Assembly: GCA_964590515.1 (NCBI GenBank) | Contig: CAZPZD010000008.1 | Coordinates: forward strand, 1-64,000 | From: JADFRG01 sp964590515 | GTDB lineage: Bacteria; Chloroflexota; Anaerolineae; Anaerolineales; E44-bin32 | Reading direction: 5' to 3' | Length of the DNA: 64,000 nt | Part shown: piece by piece, positions 59,742 through 64,000 of the stretch | Position numbering within the stretch: position 1 is the stretch's first letter | How the letters are laid out: each line of letters begins with the position of its first letter | Translations under genes and position numbers: made by a program | Notes under the pieces: generated by a model | The model's database searches: none | What the model was told of the DNA's origin: nothing | What the model saw: the letters and a program-made list of their open reading frames with translations, nothing else

Positions 59742-60828
59742 CAACTCGTTGGAGGGCGAGAAACCGACTCCGGTAGCGCAGCACTCCTACGAGAAGAACA
59801 AACTGCACCATAGCCGTCACGATCGTCGAGAACTGCTCGAAGTAGAACGTCAACAGGTTGACCACGGTCAGCGACAGCAGCAGCCCGGCGTAGGCCGACC
59901 CCACCCCGAGCCGGGCTCGCCTCAGAATCAGCAGCCCAGCTCCTACGACTAGCAACGAGGCAACCGCGGCTTCCAGCGCTATTTCAACCAGGAACAGCCC
60001 GAGCTGGCGATCGGACCCGATCCTGCCGCCAAGGACTAGCTCCGAAAGCTTCTCCGACACTCGCCCCAGCGAACCTCCGCCAGCCATCAAGCGGATGGTC
60101 CTCGCCAGGGTGACCGCGCCCACCGCCAACAGCCCACCCGCCAGGATCGCTCGATGGCGAACTTCCGTGATCCAGCGCGCCTCCAGCACTAGACCAGCTC
60201 GCACCCATCTTTCGAGGCGGCCGAGCCGCCTGGGCGCCAGCCACAGATCGTCGGAGTTCAGGAAACCTTTCAGCGCTTCAGCCAGGTTGCGAAACTGACC
60301 CTCGGCCGCGATCCGATCCAGGGAGATCTCAAGCTCAGCCCGCTCGCGGCGATCGAGATCATGATCCAACACCTCTTCCATCGCCTCTAGGGCACGGTAG
60401 AGTTGCTCACGTGGGTCGTTGGCAACCGGGCGTCGGACTCGGTAGTAAAGCAGAACCGTCAGCAGGAAGAATGTATAGATGATCGGGGCGGCGGCCGGAA
60501 AGAAGTAGTCATTGCTTTGAGTAATGAACTTCCCGACTTCATCGATGAACAATCCGACTCCAACCCCCGCCAGCACCGCGCCGGCGTCGTACACCCAGCG
60601 GTTGGCGTAGATCAGCGGCAGCAGGGCGGCCACAAAGAGCAGCAGACCACCCCACAGCACGTGGGCGATGTGCAGCTCACTGTTGCCGAGCTGGGGATAT
60701 CCTGTTATTTCAAGAAACAGACGAGTGAGGGCCACGGAGGCCGCGAAGCTGAGCAGGGTCAGCAGCAGATACCGCTCGACCCCGCCCCGCCGCACCGGCT
60801 TCCGGATTCGGCTGAGCACTTGGCCCAT
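59725..60828 (-). CDS. Polytopic membrane protein of unknown function
   Basis: I do not recognise a family. The 367-residue protein has four or five helices at about 20-145 (LLLTLLSFAASVALTRLFLE, HIAHVLWGGLLLFVAALLPL, VLAGVGVGLFIDEVGKF), a charged helical segment of about 70 residues (DPREQLYRALEAMEEVLDHDLDRRERAE) and four C-terminal helices. GIGxFxDE-like acidic residues within a helix (GLFIDEVGKF) hint at ion or substrate movement. ATG 60828 follows GGAGG and is one base after the stop of the preceding lipoprotein gene. Confidence 0.78.
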   Translation of the reverse strand: MGQVLSRIRKPVRRGGVERYLLLTLLSFAASVALTRLFLEITGYPQLGNSELHIAHVLWGGLLLFVAALLPLIYANRWVYDAGAVLAGVGVGLFIDEVGKFITQSNDYFFPAAAPIIYTFFLLTVLLYYRVRRPVANDPREQLYRALEAMEEVLDHDLDRRERAELEISLDRIAAEGQFRNLAEALKGFLNSDDLWLAPRRLGRLERWVRAGLVLEARWITEVRHRAILAGGLLAVGAVTLARTIRLMAGGGSLGRVSEKLSELVLGGRIGSDRQLGLFLVEIALEAAVASLLVVGAGLLILRRARLGVGSAYAGLLLSLTVVNLLTFYFEQFSTIVTAMVQFVLLVGVLRYRSRFLALQRVAKPQA

Positions 60829-60829
60829 C

Positions 60830-61258
60830 CTATTCCTCCCTGAGCTCGGCGCCGACCGCGTCGGCCCGGAAGGTGTGGGTTTCGCCTGCAAAGCTCAGTG
60901 TGACCCTCCAGCCCGGGGTGATGGCCTCGCTGCAAGCCTCATACGGGCCAGGGAGGCCGAGGCATCCATCGGGCCACTCGGCCTCTTCGTAGCTCACCAC
61001 TTCAATCAATTGCGGCGCGACACCCAGCTGGTCCGCCAAGCTCTCGATCGCCGCCGCGATAGCCGGCGGGTAGGGCGCGTCTGGGTCGATGGGCAGGGCG
61101 TCCGCCGCCTCGATCGTCCCTTGCGGAGCAGGCTGCCCATCCAGCAGCCTCCCGCAGCCGGCGCAGATCAGCGCGACGGCGAGCATCGCAATCCGGAGCG
61201 GAGTTGCCGAGGCAATGGCAGGCCGCCTCGCCTCCGTACGTGCAAACAGATTAGTCAT
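60830..61258 (-). CDS. Small secreted lipoprotein with a WPDGCLG motif
   Basis: The 142-residue protein (from ATG 61258) has a long basic n-region, a hydrophobic stretch and the lipobox-like LICAGC, then a domain of about 100 residues with EEAEWPDGCLGLPGPYEACSEAITPGWRVTLSFAGETHTFRAD. The two cysteines around GCLG...EACS probably pair. Similar 'WPDGCLG' domains occur in many secreted bacterial proteins of unknown role. ATG 61303 is an alternative start. It is transcribed with the membrane protein gene that follows. Confidence 0.75.
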   Translation of the reverse strand: MTNLFARTEARRPAIASATPLRIAMLAVALICAGCGRLLDGQPAPQGTIEAADALPIDPDAPYPPAIAAAIESLADQLGVAPQLIEVVSYEEAEWPDGCLGLPGPYEACSEAITPGWRVTLSFAGETHTFRADAVGAELREE

Positions 61259-61323
61259 CGGCCGATCGGAAGTGTAATTTATCGAGCAAACGAGTCCCTC
61301 CACCGCCCCTCACCAGCCGGCAC

Positions 61324-61332
61324 TGATAGAAT
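61324..61332 (+). promoter_or_regulatory. Extended -10 element of the ergothioneine genes
   Basis: TGATAGAAT on the plus strand ends nine bases before the egtD ATG. A start at 61339-61342 would make the message leaderless or nearly so. There is no Shine-Dalgarno. Confidence 0.5.
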
Positions 61333-61341
61333 TCCTGCCGC

Positions 61342-62316
61342 ATGGCCGGCCCCACTCTCGCCCCAGTTCATCTGGAAGAGATCGGCCCGCAGCTAGACGA
61401 CCTGCGGGACGCGGTTTTTCGTGGGTTAGCGAAGGCGGCCAAGGAGCTTCCCAGCACACTCTTTTACGACCCGCCCGGTTCTGCGCTGTTCGATCAGATC
61501 TGCGCGCTCGACGAGTACTACCTGACCCGCACCGAAGCCGCTATTATGGAGCAGAACGCGCCCGAAATCGCAGCGCTGATCGGGCCGCGCTGCGCGCTCA
61601 TCGAATATGGGAGCGGAAGCAGCAGCAAGATTCGCATTCTCCTCGATCATCTGCCCGAGCCGGTCTCCTATGTTCCGATCGACCTGGCTAAGGATCAGCT
61701 GCTGCGCTCGGCGACTGCCATCGCCGCCGCGTATCCGCGGTTGCATGTGCTCCCCCTCTGCGCCGACTACACCCAGCGGTTGGTCCTCCCCTCTCTCGCC
61801 GGGATCGGCGCCCGACGGGTCGCCTTCTTCCCTGGTTCGACCATCGGTAACTTTCACCTGCATGAAGCCGAGGGGTTTCTACGGCGGGTCCGGGATTTGG
61901 TCGGCCGGGCGGGAGGCCTGCTGATTGGCGTCGATCTCAAGAAAGATCCTGGGCTGCTTCATGCAGCCTACAATGACTCGGCCGGGGTGACCGCGGCGTT
62001 CAACCTGAACATCCTCGCCCACATCAACCGCCGGTTCGGCACGGATTTCCGTCTCGACCAATTCGTCCACCGCGCCCTTTACGACGAGCCGCTTGGGCGG
62101 ATCGAGATGCACCTGATCAGCCTTTCAGACCAGGTGGTCCAGCTCGACGACACCAAATTCCCTCTCAAAGCGGGCGAGTCCATCCTCACCGAGGTTTCTT
62201 ACAAATACGACTTGGATCAGTTCGCGACTCTCGCTGAGCGGGCCGGATTTGGTGTCCGGCGGGTGTGGACTGATCCGGGCCAGCTGTTCAGCGTTCAATA
62301 TCTTGCCTCGCGCTAA
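61342..62316 (+). CDS. egtD: L-histidine N(alpha)-methyltransferase EgtD
   Basis: EgtD trimethylates histidine to hercynine, the first step of ergothioneine synthesis. The 324 residues show the family pattern: STLFYDPPGSALFDQICALDEYYLTRTEAAIM, motif I ALIEYGSGSSSKIRILLDHL, VAFFPGSTIGNFHLHEA, LLIGVDLKKDP, and a C-terminal LTEVSYKYDLDQFATLAERAGF. The residues of the histidine-binding loop (E-x-S-x-K-Y) are present. egtB follows after three bases. Confidence 0.96.
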   Translation: MAGPTLAPVHLEEIGPQLDDLRDAVFRGLAKAAKELPSTLFYDPPGSALFDQICALDEYYLTRTEAAIMEQNAPEIAALIGPRCALIEYGSGSSSKIRILLDHLPEPVSYVPIDLAKDQLLRSATAIAAAYPRLHVLPLCADYTQRLVLPSLAGIGARRVAFFPGSTIGNFHLHEAEGFLRRVRDLVGRAGGLLIGVDLKKDPGLLHAAYNDSAGVTAAFNLNILAHINRRFGTDFRLDQFVHRALYDEPLGRIEMHLISLSDQVVQLDDTKFPLKAGESILTEVSYKYDLDQFATLAERAGFGVRRVWTDPGQLFSVQYLASR

Positions 62317-62319
62317 GCC

Positions 62320-63488
62320 ATGAACCGAGATGCCCAGAAAGTGAAGGCAATCACAAACAGAACCCCAAGAAACAGGCTGACCGCCCACAAGCTGATCGCT
62401 GAGCTGCGGGACGCGCGTCGGCGCGAACTCGAACTTTTCTCCGACCTGAGGGAGGAGCAATTGGTCGGCCCGCCGATGCCGAACATCGAGCCGCCGCTCT
62501 GGGAGTTGGGGCATGTCGGTTGGTTTCAGGAACGCTGGATTCTGCAACGGTTGGATGGGGCCAAGCCACTGAGTCCGGAGGCCGACCAGCTCTACGATTC
62601 GTTCAACATTGAGAATGCCCGCCGCTGGAATCTGCGCTACCCCTCGCGCCGCGAAACCTTGGACTACCTGGCCGCCGTGCTGGATCGCTGCATTGCGCGT
62701 CTGGAGGGCCGCGAGCCGAGCGATGAGGAAGCCTACTTCTACCACCTGGCAACCCTACATGAAGATATGCATGGGGAGACGCTCACCCACATTCGCCAGA
62801 CCCTCGGCTATGCCGCTCCAATCCTCTCGAAGTCAGAGGCTCCGGAAACCCCAGCCGTTCCCGAACCCGGTTTTGAATCGCACGATATGGAGATTCCGGG
62901 CGGAACGTATTGGCTCGGCGCGACGGCCGACTTCCCCTTCGTCTTCGACAACGAGAAGTGGGCCCATCCCCTGGCCGTGCGCCCCTTTCGGATCTCCGCC
63001 ACACCGGTCACAGTCGACGAATTCCGGCTCTTCGTCGAGGACGGTGGGTATCAGCAGCGAGAGACGTGGAGCGATGAGGGCTGGCAGTGGCGGTTGGAGG
63101 CGAAGGCGGAACATCCAGTCTACTGGCAGCGGGTTGATGACCGTTGGCTATGGCGGCGGTTCGACGTGGTAGGCCCGTTGGCCGCATTCCAACCGATGAT
63201 CCATGTCAACTGGTACGAGGCCAACGCCTACTGTGCCTGGGCCGGACGCCGCCTTCCGACGGAAGCGGAGTGGGAACTGGCCGCCAGCGCCGAACCCTCG
63301 CCGGATGGACGGGGGATTTCAGACTACAAGCGCAGTTATCCGTGGGGGGATGAACTGCCCGGCCCACTGAGGGCGAACCTCGACTCGGCGGCTCTGGGCT
63401 GCCTCGACGTGCGCACCCTCCCTGCGGGGGACAGTGCCTTCGGCTGCCGCCAAATGATCGGCAATGTGTGGGAGTGGACCGGCGACAC
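62320..63488 (+). CDS. egtB: Ergothioneine sulfoxide synthase EgtB, C-terminus lost in gap
   Basis: EgtB is the non-haem iron enzyme that joins hercynine and a thiol. An N-terminal DinB-like domain supplies the iron ligands, here H65 (WELGHVGWFQERW) and H147 and H151 (LATLHEDMHGE), corresponding to the three histidines of EgtB. A formylglycine-enzyme-like domain (about 190 onward) has PGGTYWLGA, ISATPVTVDEFRLFV, VNWYEANAYCAWAGRRLPTEAEWE and GNVWEWTGD. About 390 of an expected 420-450 residues are visible before the gap. It is coupled to egtD. A selenoneine-type relative is a less likely alternative. Confidence 0.93.
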
Positions 63489-63588
63489 NNNNNNNNNNNN
63501 NNNNNNNNNNNNNNNNNNNNNNNNNNNNNNNNNNNNNNNNNNNNNNNNNNNNNNNNNNNNNNNNNNNNNNNNNNNNNNNNNNNNNNNN
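63489..63588. other. Assembly gap of 100 N between convergent genes
   Basis: Exactly 100 ambiguous bases. They hide the 3' ends of egtB (from the left) and of the P-type ATPase (from the right). Confidence 0.98.
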
Positions 63589-64000
63589 GCCACCAGCGCC
63601 GGAATCAGCAAGAGCGGAAGGACAAAACGCAACTGTTCCGGGCCAAGCGAGACGGTGTTGAAGATCGGCTGCAGGAACGGGACGTAGATCACGAGCAGCA
63701 CCATCACCGCCGAAGCAGCCACCGCGCCGAACATGACCCGGTTGCTGAATAGCCCGATCTGAAGCAGCGGGACCTGCAGCGAGCGAGAGGTAAACGCCCG
63801 CAGCAGCTCCGAGAGAGAAATGGTGGCAAACGCCATTGTGCGGGCCATCTCCGGGAAGAGGCGCAGCCCGATCAGATAGGCCGAGAGGGTGACCCCCGCA
63901 ATCGCAACGGTCTGAATCCCGATCCGGCCCAACATTTCGCGATTGATGATGGGTTCCTTCGCCGGACGCGGCGGGCGCTCCATGATCTTCGGCTCGGCTG
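63589..64000 (-). CDS. Cation-transporting P-type ATPase, fragment of the C-terminal membrane domain
   Basis: Both ends are missing: the start is beyond the window and the end is in the gap. About 137 residues are visible, from AEPKIMERPPRPAKEPIINREM, a segment at the start of the last membrane domain in calcium-type (P2A) ATPases, through three or four helices with ARTMAFATISLSELLRAFTSRS. That fits the Cation_ATPase_C domain. Ion specificity cannot be judged from this part. Confidence 0.88.

Overview
The window is about 64 kb of GC-rich bacterial DNA, most likely from an uncultured member of the Chloroflexota. I infer this from the protein content (RNase J, VanW protein, Pro/Thr-rich lipoprotein linkers, no outer-membrane machinery, permuted Cys-rich peptide-binding protein) and not from any marker-gene comparison. 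Three runs of exactly 100 N (40205-40304, 52745-52844, 63489-63588) show that it is a draft scaffold. No rRNA, tRNA, CRISPR array, transposase or phage gene was seen.

Layout. 1-4430 (minus): a btuFCD vitamin B12 importer under a cobalamin riboswitch, followed by an HD-domain protein and surE. 4549-7880 (plus): RNase J, a PrsA/SurA-type foldase lipoprotein and a Pro/Thr-rich anchored protein. 7882-12696 (minus): a five-gene sugar-modification unit (DegT aminotransferase, HAD, ATP-grasp, methyltransferase, glycosyltransferase). 12804-14583 (minus): a 62-aa protein behind a GAAC-N4-GTTC palindrome, then a SET-domain protein with a methyltransferase. 14751-26247 (minus): an exopolysaccharide operon with wecC, wecB, three glycosyltransferases, an FkbM methyltransferase, a two-domain oxidoreductase, a heparinase-like lyase and a priming sugar transferase. 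26343-32498 (plus): a membrane/EEP phosphodiesterase fusion, an RpiB-like isomerase, a 2-hydroxyacid dehydrogenase, an M32 carboxypeptidase and two envelope proteins. 32495-35801 (minus): a K+ uptake operon (KimA-like permease plus two TrkA/RCK proteins).

35959-44529: VanW protein, Trm112-like and HEAT-repeat proteins, a DUF456 protein, seryl-tRNA synthetase (interrupted by a gap), then a lipid-looking set: serine-palmitoyltransferase-like enzyme, epimerase-type reductase, double-hotdog thioesterase and UbiA prenyltransferase. 44643-47762: a large orphan sensor kinase. 47839-54637: a divergent oligopeptide ABC transporter whose binding protein looks circularly permuted, with LOG and DinB-like genes. 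54693-64000: ilvE, a BON protein, dnaK, envelope proteins, an egtD-egtB ergothioneine pair and the end of a P-type ATPase.

Genes are tightly packed with many 4-base ATGA or GTGA overlaps, so most blocks look translationally coupled. A recurring promoter signature is an extended -10 (TGn followed by TAGAAT or a close variant) lying very near the start codon; at surE, and perhaps egtD, the transcript may be leaderless. The most unusual items are the permuted binding protein, the B12 riboswitch followed by a tiny leader ORF running into its terminator, the possible sphingolipid-like cluster, and the 62-aa gene with its structured upstream region.
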